Notes under the pieces: generated by a model
Seen by the model: the letters and a program-made list of their open reading frames with translations, nothing else
Told to the model about the DNA's origin: nothing
The model's database searches: none
Shown here: positions 44,556 through 53,576 of the stretch, in pieces
Layout of the letters: each line of letters opens with the position of its first letter
Numbering within the stretch: position 1 is the first letter of the stretch
Assembly (NCBI GenBank): GCA_900316955.1
Contig: ONEX01000012.1
Location: 1-64,000 of the forward strand
Origin: an uncultured Bacteroidales bacterium
GTDB taxonomy: Bacteria > Bacteroidota > Bacteroidia > Bacteroidales > UBA932
Direction of reading: 5' to 3'
Length of the DNA stretch: 64,000 nucleotides
Made by a program: the position numbers and the translations under genes

Positions 44556-45296
44556 TCAGAATGTCGTCAGGCAGACGCCCACCGTCCAGGTGGACATCGT
44601 CGGTCCCGGCTCGGGGAACCATCGGACGGAGGCGGGCCGGAACTTTCCGAAGACACCGAAGTGCCCGAAAGAGGCCGCGGCCACGAAATCGTAGCCGAAG
44701 TTCCGGATCTTGCACCCTTTGCTCTCCGTGAATTCCCGGAAATCCTTCTTCGTGATGTCCAGCCGGACCTTGGGCGAGAAAGAGTAGAGCGCCTCGGCGC
44801 CCAGTCTGACGTTGAAGCTTCCGAAATGGAACTGGAGGGTGGCGGGAACCGTCACCGTCCATGCCGAGACGGAGGAACGGTATTTCGCATCCTTTTCCTT
44901 GTCTTCTTCCGGGAACGGCGCGACCAGGACGTTATGGTCATCATCCTGGATGAAAAGCATGTCCCGGATCTTGAACCAGTCCATGCCGATGGCCGCGCCT
45001 ACGTGCACGCTTCCCCAGACGAACGGCCGGTAAAACACGTCCAGGGCCTGCAAGTACGCCTGCCCGGAGTCCATTCCCTGGGAACGGAAGTCTTCCGACT
45101 TGACCAGATGGGCCCCGTATCCGATTTCCGGCACCAGCCGGATCCCGAACCGGTCGAACTTCGGACCGCCTTTCTTGGCCTTGACTTCCATTTTCTCGAT
45201 TTCGGCGAGCCGGTTCCGGTTGGCCTCAGTCTGGGCGAAGGCCGCCGACGCCACCAGCGTCAAGGCCGCCCACAGGATGATCTTCGCGTATTTCAT
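44556..45296 (-). CDS. Outer-membrane beta-barrel-like protein
   Basis: A 246-aa exported protein with signal peptide MKYAKIILWAALTLVASAAF and cleavage near AFAQ. After a short helical, Lys/Glu-rich stretch (NRLAEIEKMEVKAKKGGP) the chain is made of alternating amphipathic strands with aromatic girdle residues (VWGSVHVGAAIGMDWFKI, TLQFHFGSFNVRLGAEALY) and ends in ...VGVCLTTF, a C-terminal Phe typical of beta barrels. Family not recognised. It overlaps sppA by 4 bp (ATGA). Confidence 0.75.
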   Translation of the reverse strand: MKYAKIILWAALTLVASAAFAQTEANRNRLAEIEKMEVKAKKGGPKFDRFGIRLVPEIGYGAHLVKSEDFRSQGMDSGQAYLQALDVFYRPFVWGSVHVGAAIGMDWFKIRDMLFIQDDDHNVLVAPFPEEDKEKDAKYRSSVSAWTVTVPATLQFHFGSFNVRLGAEALYSFSPKVRLDITKKDFREFTESKGCKIRNFGYDFVAAASFGHFGVFGKFRPASVRWFPEPGPTMSTWTVGVCLTTF

Positions 45297-46948
45297 CTTC
45301 CATTCTTGTCAAGTTCGACATAAGGCATGCGAGCGACGGTGGTGAAGCCGGCCGGCAGGATTTCCCGGACACGGATCATCGGTTGGTCCGTTTCCTTCGC
45401 GAGGGACAGGAGATCGCCCAGCAGGTCGTTCTTCTCGGGGTACACCGCGATGCCGTACTTGTCCAGGCCGGCTCGCTTGGCCGCATACTTGACGGCGTCC
45501 AGCAGGAGGCCTTTCTCGTCGGCCAGGCCGTTCTTCAAGGCGTCCCGGCCGGACCAGACGCGCCCCTGCGCGACGGCCTCGACGGCGCTCCGGTCCATGC
45601 CGCGGCCGTCGGACACCACCCGGACGAATTCGTCGTAGATGCCGTCGATATCCGCCTGATACCGGGCCAGTTCCTTTTCATCCAGCGGGCGCATCCCGGA
45701 GCCCATGTCGCTGTGCTCGTGCGTCCCGACGGTGAAAGGATGGATGTGCAGTTTCTTGTTCAGCGCCTCGCCGTACGAGACGACCTGTCCGAACACGCCG
45801 ATGGACCCGGTCAGCGTGGCGTTGTCCACGAAGATCCGGTCCGTTCCCGCCGAGATCAGGTAGCCGCCCGAGGCGGCGTAGTCCCCATAGCTCGCGATGA
45901 CGGGCTTGTCCTTCCGGAGCGCTTCGATCTCGCGGCGGATCATCTCCGAGGCCACGACTTCGCCGCCGGGGGAATTGACCCGGAAGACCACGGCCTTGAT
46001 GGAGGAATCGGCCCGGACCTTCGCGATCTCGCGGGCGAACTTCTCGCCGGCGATCCCGCTTCCGGAGCGGACGATCTCCCCTTCCGCATACAGGACGGCG
46101 ACCTTCTTGGAACCGTTGTCCCTGAGCGACTCGACATACTCGGACATCGAGACCTTCTTCAGGTCGTCCACATCGGCCTTGCCGAAGAGATGGCACAGGT
46201 AATCCTCCATCTCATCCCGGTATTTCAAACCGTCCACCAGCCCCTTCTCCAGCCAGTCCTGGGAAGTCGAGAGCCGGAGGGAGGCGATCCAGGCGCGGAG
46301 CGAATCGGCGGGGACGCCACGGGAGGAGGCCATTTCCTCCACCATCGGCTCCCAGATGGACCCGAGCAGGGCCTGATACTGCTGCCGGTTCTCCTCGGAC
46401 ATCTCGCTGCGGACATAGGGCTCGCCGGCCGACTTGTAGCTACCGTGCCGGATCAGCTGGATCCGGACGCCCAGGGAGTCCAGCAAGTCCTTGTAATACA
46501 GCTGGGTGGAGGACGGGCCCATCAGGGTTCCGCTGGATCCGGGATGCATGAAGACGCGGTCGCCCACGGACCCCAGGTAATAGGAACCGGTGTCGAACGT
46601 GACCCCGTAGCAGACGACGGGTTTCCCTTTCGCGGCGAAACGCGCCAGGCTCTGGCGCAGTTCCTCGCGCGCGGCCATCCCCGCCGAAATCTTGTCCGGC
46701 CGGAAGAAGACCATCGCGATGTCGTTGTCGTCCGCCGCCTTTTCCAAGGCGCGTTCCACGGAGAAGAGGGACAGGGACGAACTCACCGACAGGCCACCGA
46801 GGAGGGAGAACTTGAAGCTGCTTCCACTCCGTTCGCTCAGGTTGTCCCCGGCGTCGAAATACAGGATCTTCCCTTTCAGGAAACCCTGCGCCCCCAGCGG
46901 CGCGCCCAGCAGCAGGACCAGCAGGAGGCAGGCGCAAAATCTTTTCAT
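45293..46948 (-). CDS. sppA: Signal peptide peptidase SppA, 67K type
   Basis: A 551-aa membrane-bound serine protease that degrades cleaved signal peptides. The start at 46948 gives a clear N-terminal anchor or signal (MKRFCACLLLVLLLGAPLGA). Both tandem ClpP-like halves are present: the first with FAAKGKPVVCYGVTFDTGSY, which carries the Lys-side region, and the second with NSPGGEVVASEMIRREIEA and YAASGGYLISAGTDRI with the nucleophile Ser, then GSIGVFG. Both halves fit the long form found in E. coli. It is followed at once by the barrel gene. Confidence 0.94.
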   Translation of the reverse strand: MKRFCACLLLVLLLGAPLGAQGFLKGKILYFDAGDNLSERSGSSFKFSLLGGLSVSSSLSLFSVERALEKAADDNDIAMVFFRPDKISAGMAAREELRQSLARFAAKGKPVVCYGVTFDTGSYYLGSVGDRVFMHPGSSGTLMGPSSTQLYYKDLLDSLGVRIQLIRHGSYKSAGEPYVRSEMSEENRQQYQALLGSIWEPMVEEMASSRGVPADSLRAWIASLRLSTSQDWLEKGLVDGLKYRDEMEDYLCHLFGKADVDDLKKVSMSEYVESLRDNGSKKVAVLYAEGEIVRSGSGIAGEKFAREIAKVRADSSIKAVVFRVNSPGGEVVASEMIRREIEALRKDKPVIASYGDYAASGGYLISAGTDRIFVDNATLTGSIGVFGQVVSYGEALNKKLHIHPFTVGTHEHSDMGSGMRPLDEKELARYQADIDGIYDEFVRVVSDGRGMDRSAVEAVAQGRVWSGRDALKNGLADEKGLLLDAVKYAAKRAGLDKYGIAVYPEKNDLLGDLLSLAKETDQPMIRVREILPAGFTTVARMPYVELDKNGR

Positions 46949-46965
46949 AGTCAATTTATTCCACG

Positions 46966-46990
46966 AAAAAAAGGCGGCCACGTGGCCGCC
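46966..46990 (-). terminator. Terminator of hpf
   Basis: An 18-base perfect palindrome at 46973-46990 (GGCGGCCACGTGGCCGCC) is followed on the minus strand by a T7 run. Confidence 0.85.
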
Positions 46991-47008
46991 AGCAAGCTGT
47001 TCAAAGGA

Positions 47009-47299
47009 TTATTTCTCGAACCGTTTTTCCTTCGCGCGGACGATCTTTTCCTTCATCGCGTCGGCCGCTTCGGTGACGGCTTCCTCGAAGGTATGCGCGT
47101 GACGCTCGATCACGAGGTCTTCACCGGGGAAACGGGTTTGGAGCCGGACACATTTGTTCTCGGGTTCCGGGGAGAGAGAGAGGGTGACGTCGATGTCGCC
47201 GAGGTTGTCGAAGAACTTCTCCACCTTGCCGACTTTCTTTTCCACATAGTCGAGCAGATCCTTGGCTGCATCGAACTTCAGGGACTTCACATTAATCAT
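47009..47299 (-). CDS. hpf: Ribosome hibernation promoting factor, short form
   Basis: A 96-aa HPF/RaiA-type protein that binds the small ribosomal subunit in slow growth. It has the family layout: KFDAAKDLLDYVEKKVGKVE, beta strands IDVTLSLSPEPENKCVRLQT, then ERHAHTFEEAVTEAADAMKE and a basic end. There is no C-terminal dimerisation domain, so it is the short form. The gene overlaps the end of xerC by 8 bp. Confidence 0.93.
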   Translation of the reverse strand: MINVKSLKFDAAKDLLDYVEKKVGKVEKFFDNLGDIDVTLSLSPEPENKCVRLQTRFPGEDLVIERHAHTFEEAVTEAADAMKEKIVRAKEKRFEK

Positions 47300-48254
47300 T
47301 TGAGCCTCCGTTTTTTGCCCTGGGATGGGCGTTGTTATACACTTTTTTCAGCCGGTCGACGGAGTTGTGCGTGTACACCTGCGTGGCGGCGAGGTTCGCG
47401 TGGCCGAGCATCTCCTTGATGGCATTCAGGTCGGCGCCGTCGTCCAGGAGGGCCGTGGCGACCGTATGCCTGAGCACGTGGGGGGATTTCCTCCCGGTGA
47501 TGCCGTAGCCGTCGAGTTCCACCTTGATGGTCCGGTCCACGTAATTGGGGTACAGGGGTCTTCCCTTTTCCGTTACGAGGAGGGGGCTTTCCGCGGGCGG
47601 CGCGCTGCCTCTCATCGACTCAACTGCTTTCAAATATAAGCAAATTTCGTGACAAAGTGAAGGGACCACCGGAATTTCTCGCATTTTGTCGCCTTTACCC
47701 AGGACTCGCAGCACCTGCCGGGCCTCGTTGAAGGAGCCTGCTTTCAGGCCGATGAGCTCCGCCCGGCGGATGCCCGTCCCGAAGAGCAGGCTGACGATGA
47801 GGCGGCGCAGGCGGGCGCGGTAGAGCTCCACGGCGGTCTTGTCCGCCGGCGCCGGACCATAGCTCTCCAGGATCTCCAGCTCGTCCTCCCCGGCCCAATG
47901 GTCGGTGGCCTTGAAGTATTCATCCATCGACTTTTCCTGATAGAACTCCGGGAGCCGCTTCTCCATCTTGGGCCGCTTGACGGTGCGGGCGGGATTGGAC
48001 TTCAAGGCGCCCTGCTGCATCAGGAACCGGCAGAAACTGCTCAGGACCGACATGTGCTGGTGCACCGTCCGCGGCTTCAGGCCCCGATTGATGCAATCGG
48101 CCTCATACCGCCGCAGCATCGACGGCGTGAGCGACGCCACGACCTCCCCCTCGCAGAACTGCGAGAAATCCGCCAGGACATCCCCGTAGATGGCCTGCGT
48201 CCGCGGCGAATACCGCCGGATGTCCCGGATGTATGCGAGGTATGCGTCGATCAT
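47292..48254 (-). CDS. xerC: Tyrosine recombinase XerC/D-type
   Basis: A 320-aa tyrosine recombinase with the N-terminal SAM-like domain (DIRRYSPRTQAIYGDVL) and the catalytic set R163 (GTGIRRAELIGL), K in LGKGDKMREIP, H259 and R262 (SPHVLRHTVATALL), H285 and nucleophile Y294 (LGHANLAATQVYTHNSV). Position between cca and hpf, as in many Bacteroidetes, points to the housekeeping chromosome-dimer resolvase acting at dif, not to an island integrase. Confidence 0.93.
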   Translation of the reverse strand: MIDAYLAYIRDIRRYSPRTQAIYGDVLADFSQFCEGEVVASLTPSMLRRYEADCINRGLKPRTVHQHMSVLSSFCRFLMQQGALKSNPARTVKRPKMEKRLPEFYQEKSMDEYFKATDHWAGEDELEILESYGPAPADKTAVELYRARLRRLIVSLLFGTGIRRAELIGLKAGSFNEARQVLRVLGKGDKMREIPVVPSLCHEICLYLKAVESMRGSAPPAESPLLVTEKGRPLYPNYVDRTIKVELDGYGITGRKSPHVLRHTVATALLDDGADLNAIKEMLGHANLAATQVYTHNSVDRLKKVYNNAHPRAKNGGSND

Positions 48255-48264
48255 GGCGAGGGTT

Positions 48265-49704
48265 TTATTTCACCGGCGTGAGACCCAGCTCCGCGGCCTT
48301 CTCGCGCATCAGGGCGTCGGCGGCCTCGAAGGTGTTGGGGATGTCGCCGTCCAGGATGGCGTTCTTGACGTGCTCCTTGATCTGGCCGATGGTGTTGCAC
48401 GGGCCGATGCCGAAGACCTCCATCACGTAGTCGCCGGTGATGGGGTTCTTCCAGTTGCGGATCTTGTCCTTCTCCTCCACCTCCACCAGTTTCTCCTTCA
48501 CCAGCTGGAAGTTGCGGTGCAGGCGGGCGACCTTCGCGGGATTCTTGGAGGTGATGTCGGCGTGGCAGAGGAGCATGAGGTCGTCGATGTCGTCGCCGGC
48601 GTCGAACAGGAGCCGCCGCACCGCGGAATCCGTCACCTCGTCGTCCACGAGGGCGATCGGGCGCAGGTGCAGGTTCACCAGCTTCTGCACGTACTTCATC
48701 TTCTCGTTCAGGGGCATCTTCAGGCCCTGGAAGATCTTCGGGACCATCCGGGCGCCGATGACTTCGTGCCCATGGAAGGTCCAGCCCTGGCCCGGCGCGT
48801 AGCGCTTGGAGGCGGGCTTGCCGATGTCGTGCAGGAGCGCGGCCCAGCGGAGCCAGAGGTTGGGCTCCCCTTCCTCGCTTTCCGCCACGTTGTCAAGCAC
48901 TTGCAGGGTATGGGAGAAGTTCTCCTTGTGGCCCTTTCCCTCCACGGTTTCCACGCCCTTGAGCTGAACCAGCTGCGGGAGGAACTGCTCCAGCAGGCCG
49001 GTTTCGTCCATCAGGCGGAAGGCCATGGACGGCTTCCGGGTGACGAGCATCTTGTTCACCTCCTCCACGATGCGTTCGGAGGAAAGGATCTTCAGGCGGT
49101 CCTTCATCGCCCGCATCGCTTCCAGCGATTCCGGGACGATGGTGAAGGCGTGTTCGGGGGTGGAGAGCTGCGCGGCGAAGCGGATGGCGCGGAGCATGCG
49201 CAGCGGGTCGTCGCTGTAGGTCTGTTCGGGCTGGAGCGGGGTGCGGATGATGCCGGCCGCGAGGTCGCGGATGCCCCCGAAGGGGTCCACGAGCGCGCCG
49301 AAATCCTCCTTGCACAGGCTGAAAGCCATCGCATTGATGGTGAAATCCCGCCGCAGCTGGTCCTCTTCCAGCGTCCCGTCCTCCACGATGGGCTTCCGGG
49401 AATCGCGGTTGTAGGACTCCTTGCGCGCGCCCACGAACTCCACCTCGATGCCCTTGTAATGCAGCATCGCGGTGCCGAAGTTCTTGAACACGCTCACGTT
49501 CGTATGGACCTTCGCCGCCACGGCTTCCGCGAGGGCGATGCCGCTCCCCTCCACGACGATGTCGATATCCGTGTTGGGACGGCCCAGGAAGCAGTCGCGA
49601 ACATAGCCGCCGATGACGAAGGCGCGCACCCCGAGGTCCGCCGCTACGTCCGACACCAGCCGGAAGACCGGCGCGTCCAGATATCCTTCCGTTATCGTCG
49701 ACAT
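48265..49704 (-). CDS. cca: CCA tRNA nucleotidyltransferase with HD domain
   Basis: A 479-aa class II nucleotidyltransferase. Residues up to ~200 hold the catalytic head: GGYVRDCFLGRPNTDIDIVV with the two Asp ligands, RRDFTINAMAFSL, DPFGGIRDLAAGIIRTP and DDPLRMLRAIRFAAQL. The C-terminal part has an HD phosphohydrolase domain (RWAALLHDIGKPASKRY, FHGHEVIGA). It adds or repairs tRNA 3' CCA, needed here as two of the window's three tRNAs do not encode it. The start at 49704 lies 13 bases inside the previous gene. Confidence 0.95.
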   Translation of the reverse strand: MSTITEGYLDAPVFRLVSDVAADLGVRAFVIGGYVRDCFLGRPNTDIDIVVEGSGIALAEAVAAKVHTNVSVFKNFGTAMLHYKGIEVEFVGARKESYNRDSRKPIVEDGTLEEDQLRRDFTINAMAFSLCKEDFGALVDPFGGIRDLAAGIIRTPLQPEQTYSDDPLRMLRAIRFAAQLSTPEHAFTIVPESLEAMRAMKDRLKILSSERIVEEVNKMLVTRKPSMAFRLMDETGLLEQFLPQLVQLKGVETVEGKGHKENFSHTLQVLDNVAESEEGEPNLWLRWAALLHDIGKPASKRYAPGQGWTFHGHEVIGARMVPKIFQGLKMPLNEKMKYVQKLVNLHLRPIALVDDEVTDSAVRRLLFDAGDDIDDLMLLCHADITSKNPAKVARLHRNFQLVKEKLVEVEEKDKIRNWKNPITGDYVMEVFGIGPCNTIGQIKEHVKNAILDGDIPNTFEAADALMREKAAELGLTPVK

Positions 49705-50105
49705 AGCATATCCTCCCAGAGCGGGGCCTTTTCCACGAAGACGAACCCGTCCGTGTGGCGCTCGAACATAAAGGTTTTCAACCCGTTGGTAATCACGATG
49801 TAACGCACGTCCAGCGCGTTGTTGTAGCGGATGGCCTGGTCCACCACCTCCTGCGTCAGCTCCACCTCCGGCCGCTTGCATTCGACCACCAGGAGCGGAC
49901 GCGCCTGCCGGTCATACACGACGATGTCGGCCCGGTAATCCAGGCCGTTCCAGGTCAGGGACACCTCGCTGCCCATCATGTGCTCGGGGACCTTCATCCC
50001 CTCGTGCAGGACGGATATGAACCACTGCCTGACCTCCTCCTCGGGGGTCAGCCGGACGCTCTTCTTCCGGAGCGGGTCCCAAACCATATCGCTGTGGATC
50101 GGCAT
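49692..50105 (-). CDS. HSDR_N-type small nuclease-like protein
   Basis: A 137-aa protein of the type-I-restriction R-subunit N-terminal fold (PD-(D/E)XK). The pattern LTPEEEVRQWFISVLHE, YRADIVVYDRQARPLLVVEC with D, E and K in VVECKRPEVEL, and RYIVITNG matches this family. It stands alone with no methylase, specificity or motor gene around, so it is not a restriction system; such orphan copies are common in Bacteroidetes cores and their role is unknown. A TATCTTTG box at 50119-50112 places the likely start at 50105, not at the upstream ATG at 50114 that overlaps the box. Confidence 0.82.
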   Translation of the reverse strand: MPIHSDMVWDPLRKKSVRLTPEEEVRQWFISVLHEGMKVPEHMMGSEVSLTWNGLDYRADIVVYDRQARPLLVVECKRPEVELTQEVVDQAIRYNNALDVRYIVITNGLKTFMFERHTDGFVFVEKAPLWEDMLCRR

Positions 50106-50111
50106 TCGCTG

Positions 50112-50119
50112 CAAAGATA
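50112..50119 (-). promoter_or_regulatory. -7 box of HSDR_N gene, possibly leaderless
   Basis: The minus strand reads TATCTTTG and ATG (50105) follows after 6 bases. The -33 element is unclear. Confidence 0.55.
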
Positions 50120-50127
50120 ATAAAAAC

Positions 50128-52509
50128 CTACAAACCGGGCTCGATCAGGGAATAGCTGCGCGGCAGCATCTCCCGGATCCGCGCCAGGTTTTCGGGGTCC
50201 AGGTTGGAGCGGGAGAAGGGCACCGGGCGGGTGCAGGGGTCGTCCCCCGGATTCCGGCCGTACTTGAATTCATAGGTGAGCTTCCCGTCCGGAGTCAGGC
50301 AGGCGGGGTCGATTTCCGCGGCCGGGACGGAGATGAACGCATCCATCGCCGCAGTCCCATCTTCGGCCAGCAGGCCGTCCTCCAGGAGGAGGCGGTAGCA
50401 CTCGACGGCCATGTCATGGGCCGGGTCGATGAAGACGAGGTCCTCTGCCAGGAGGTCCCGGTAGGGATAGCGTCCGTTTTCGCGATACTCCCGGAGCTCC
50501 CGGACCACCTTCTGCATCGTCTCCAGATGGAAGGGATAATGCGTGCAGCCCAGGATGACCGCCTTCAGCGGAACCGTGCTGCCGCTCAAGCGGTGCCGCT
50601 CCACGAGCGAGACCAGGTTGAAGCGGGCGTAGTTGGCGGCGGCGTTCAGCTGGATGCCGTCCTTGGCGCCCAGCAGGGCGTGCCGCTTTGTCTCGAAACG
50701 ATAGACCGGAAGCAAGTATGCCTTGATGTCGGCGTCGCCGGTGCCGATGCGCGGTCCCCGGTAAGACGCCCGCGGCGCCTTCAGGCGCACGTCCACGAAA
50801 TCCGGTTCCCCGTCCACGGCCTCAGCGAAGCCGTAACCGCTCTGGCTGACGACCGTCATCCGGCCGTCGACGCCCTGCTCGGCCGCCAGGGCCTTCAGGG
50901 TGCGTTCATAGGCGCCCGAAGAGATCGTTCCCTGCGTGGCGAGCACGCCGATGGCGAAAGGCTGTTCCTCATCGGCCAGGGCCTTCAGGGCCGCCTTGGA
51001 GCCGGCCTCGATGACCCCGATGACCTTCACGCCGTCGCCGGCCTCGTCCAGCTTTTTCCGCACCAGGTCCAGCCCGTAGGCCGTCGCCGTGTTGCAGCCG
51101 ATGACGAGGATCTTGCAACGGCTCTTCCAGCCGGAGGGATCCTTCTCGGCGGCATCCCGGCTGTACCGGTCGCCCATCAGGAAATCGGCGTCGGCGACCA
51201 CCAGCTGCCGCAGGTAGTCCGCCTTACCGGCCGCATCGTAGGTGCCGTAAGGCATATTGGCCTGGTCGGCCAGGTACTGGAATCTTTCCTTTCCCAGGTC
51301 CGGCACACCGTCCGCCCGCTCGGCGCCGGTCGCGTTTTCGAAGGCGTCCAGCTCCAGCAGCTTTTCCAGCACGGTCAGGCCGCCCGTCCCGGAGTCGAAC
51401 ACGCCGATCGCCTGCTCCGGCGCGGGAACCTGCCCGGACAGGCGCAGGGCCTCACGGATGACCGGGAGGACCAGGTCCACATAGCGCTGCATGCCGAGAT
51501 CCGTCAGATGGATCGTGTCGGCCGTGGTCTCGCCGTCCGGCATCGTCATCGCCGCGGCGGGAATGTAGAAGATCAGCTTCTCTCCCTGGCTCTTCAGGCG
51601 CTCGAACAGGGCCTTCTGCTCGAAGTTCTTGTCCTCCACTTCCTTCCGGATAGCGCTGTCGAACAGCGTGTGCGGGAAGATGACGTCCTCGACGAAGATC
51701 ACCGGCACGTCGGGATGCGCGTCGCGGAGGATGCGGAAGAATTCCTCGCCGTGTTCCTTGATCATCGGGGCGTAGGCGTTGGGCGCGTAGTCCAGCACGA
51801 ACACGGACGGATCGGGCACGGAGGCCATCAGGCGGGCGATTTCCGGGTCCAGCAGGGCGTTCCCGCTGAAACCCAGGTTGATGACTTCGCGGTCCAGGGC
51901 GCGAGCGATCATGTTCGTATGGGCCATGCCCGGCCGGCTGGCGCTGCACCCCTGCAGGATGCTGGTGCCGTACATCACGACCGGGCGGTCCGTGCGCGGA
52001 GTCCGGGCGACGGGCTGCTCCAGGGACGCCCCTTCATCGACGCCGATTTCGAGGGAATCGACCCCGTCATACAGCGACAGGTACAGCATGTACTCCCGCC
52101 ACTCCGGGGTCATGTTCTTCACCAGGCAGTCGGTGCTCGTCTTCTCCTGCGAAGGCCTTCCGACGCCGGCGGGCCGCCAGACGCCGTCCACGAGGATGTA
52201 CAGGTCCAGGCCCCGGACACCCGTCGGGTTCATGTTCGACAGCCAGCTCCCGTAGGTCGATGTCCACCGCGCATGGATGGCCGTGGAGTTGGACCGGAAG
52301 CGGACGTACAGGCCCGCGCTCTGGGTGCCGAGGTACCAGACAGGGCCGCGGGAAACGCCCTCGAGGGCGGCCGGAAGCCGCTGGTAGCGGGTTTTCGTGG
52401 CGTCGGAGGCCTTGCCGTACACAGGAAAGGCCGATGCGTCCGTGAACACCTGGGCGGACAGGTTCAGGCCCAGGAAGGCGGCGGCGAGGAGGGTCAAGAT
52501 CTTTTTCAT
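50128..52509 (-). CDS. Exported SGNH hydrolase fused to glutamate-racemase-like domain
   Basis: A 793-aa protein with signal peptide MKKILTLLAAAFLGLNLSAQ (start 52509, overlapping the acyltransferase stop in ATGA). Residues ~20-165 are a beta-sandwich module and ~175-355 an SGNH/GDSL hydrolase (S183 in MYGTSILQG; D331 and H334 in DTIHLTDLG), which cleaves esters. From ~367 to the end it is a MurI-like racemase: VFDSGTGGLTVL (D372, S373), VIGCNTATA (C472) and VILGCTHYPF (C655, H657), with long insertions. All racemase cysteines are kept. A racemase behind a signal peptide is odd, because D-glutamate for peptidoglycan is made in the cytoplasm. No separate start for the racemase is evident; M340 is a weak alternative. 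The substrate is unknown. Confidence 0.85.
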   Translation of the reverse strand: MKKILTLLAAAFLGLNLSAQVFTDASAFPVYGKASDATKTRYQRLPAALEGVSRGPVWYLGTQSAGLYVRFRSNSTAIHARWTSTYGSWLSNMNPTGVRGLDLYILVDGVWRPAGVGRPSQEKTSTDCLVKNMTPEWREYMLYLSLYDGVDSLEIGVDEGASLEQPVARTPRTDRPVVMYGTSILQGCSASRPGMAHTNMIARALDREVINLGFSGNALLDPEIARLMASVPDPSVFVLDYAPNAYAPMIKEHGEEFFRILRDAHPDVPVIFVEDVIFPHTLFDSAIRKEVEDKNFEQKALFERLKSQGEKLIFYIPAAAMTMPDGETTADTIHLTDLGMQRYVDLVLPVIREALRLSGQVPAPEQAIGVFDSGTGGLTVLEKLLELDAFENATGAERADGVPDLGKERFQYLADQANMPYGTYDAAGKADYLRQLVVADADFLMGDRYSRDAAEKDPSGWKSRCKILVIGCNTATAYGLDLVRKKLDEAGDGVKVIGVIEAGSKAALKALADEEQPFAIGVLATQGTISSGAYERTLKALAAEQGVDGRMTVVSQSGYGFAEAVDGEPDFVDVRLKAPRASYRGPRIGTGDADIKAYLLPVYRFETKRHALLGAKDGIQLNAAANYARFNLVSLVERHRLSGSTVPLKAVILGCTHYPFHLETMQKVVRELREYRENGRYPYRDLLAEDLVFIDPAHDMAVECYRLLLEDGLLAEDGTAAMDAFISVPAAEIDPACLTPDGKLTYEFKYGRNPGDDPCTRPVPFSRSNLDPENLARIREMLPRSYSLIEPGL

Positions 52510-53576
52510 AGCAGGGGTCCGGCGTAGATTTTCAGGACGGTATAGCGCAATTCCTCCGGAATGGAGGCGAGACGGGCCTCGAAGGCGGCCTTCTCCCGCG
52601 GCGTGTAGCCGCCCCAGGAATTGCCTTCCAGGTAGTCCGCGGCGATGCGGTTGTTCGGCCAGATCTTGTACCCGGCCCGGATGCGCTGGTCGATCAGGGC
52701 CGCCGTCTCGCGGCAGAACGTGTTGACGGGAAGGTCCTGCCAGAGGGCGAGGTCCTCCGCCGTCACCGGGTCGCAGACCGTATAGTGGACCCGGCCCTTG
52801 GGCTGGGTGATGCCGGTGAGGATGCTTTTCAGGTCCTCCCCGGGCTTCTTTTCGTAATAGCGGTCCCGCTCCAGGGCGGTCAGCTCCGACGCTTTCAGCA
52901 CGTCGCAGGGCTCCCATTCATAGGAAACGGCGAGCGGGATGATGTGCAGGTCCAGGATATCGCCGGCCAGGGAGAACATCTTGATGATGCCCTGGTCCGT
53001 CGCGTCCACCCCGTCCTTCGTCCGCCCGTTCCGCTGGGCAATCCAGATGGACTCGTTCTTTTCGGTGATGGTCCACCGGATGTACTCCGACAGGCGCACG
53101 GAACTGGTCAGGAACGCGCGGGGGGAGGAAACCGTCGTCGGCCGCTCCACCCGGAACATCTTGTTGGACTTGCCGAAATCCACCACCAGGCCGCCCTGCA
53201 TCAGGTTCGCCCCGAAGGTGATCTCGGAGGTCCTGAGGCCCGCCCGGCGCAGCAGCACCTGCAGGAAAGCGGCGTCCAGCACGATGTCACGGTGGTTGGA
53301 GACGAAGAGATACCCCTGCCCGGGATCCAGCTTCTCCAGCCCCTCCACGGTCACGCCGTCGGTGGTCTTGGCCATCAAGGCCTCCACCACTGGCACCATG
53401 AACCGGCTCTGGAACTCCTCCACCGTACGGGAGGAAGTCAGGAGGGCGGCCACCTCGTCGAACGGCCGGTCCGGGAACAGATAGCCGCTCACCGCCCGGA
53501 ATTCGGGATAGGCGACGATGCGCTGCATGGCGGCGGGAATTTCCGCGTCGGTATAGGGGCGGATGTCGTCAAACAT
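52506..53576 (-). CDS. Acyltransferase of the PlsC/LPLAT type
   Basis: A 356-aa protein with the acyltransferase motif VSNHRDIVLDAAFL near residue 93, the second block FGKSNKMFRVERP and IAQRNGRTKDGVDATDQGII. These are the conserved blocks of glycerophospholipid acyltransferase-type enzymes, though the NHxxxxD is one residue longer than usual. It likely moves an acyl chain from a thioester onto a lipid or pigment in the inner leaflet. No signal peptide or strong membrane helix. It overlaps its neighbours by 8 and 4 bp. Confidence 0.85.
   Translation of the reverse strand: MFDDIRPYTDAEIPAAMQRIVAYPEFRAVSGYLFPDRPFDEVAALLTSSRTVEEFQSRFMVPVVEALMAKTTDGVTVEGLEKLDPGQGYLFVSNHRDIVLDAAFLQVLLRRAGLRTSEITFGANLMQGGLVVDFGKSNKMFRVERPTTVSSPRAFLTSSVRLSEYIRWTITEKNESIWIAQRNGRTKDGVDATDQGIIKMFSLAGDILDLHIIPLAVSYEWEPCDVLKASELTALERDRYYEKKPGEDLKSILTGITQPKGRVHYTVCDPVTAEDLALWQDLPVNTFCRETAALIDQRIRAGYKIWPNNRIAADYLEGNSWGGYTPREKAAFEARLASIPEELRYTVLKIYAGPLL

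Noticed and set aside
47292..48254. Tyrosine recombinase as integrase of a genomic island
   Set aside because: It lies between cca and hpf in a housekeeping context and has the usual XerC length and motifs, with no flanking att-like repeats or cargo.
49692..50105. Type I restriction system
   Set aside because: Only the N-terminal nuclease-like fold is present; there is no motor domain, methylase or specificity gene nearby.
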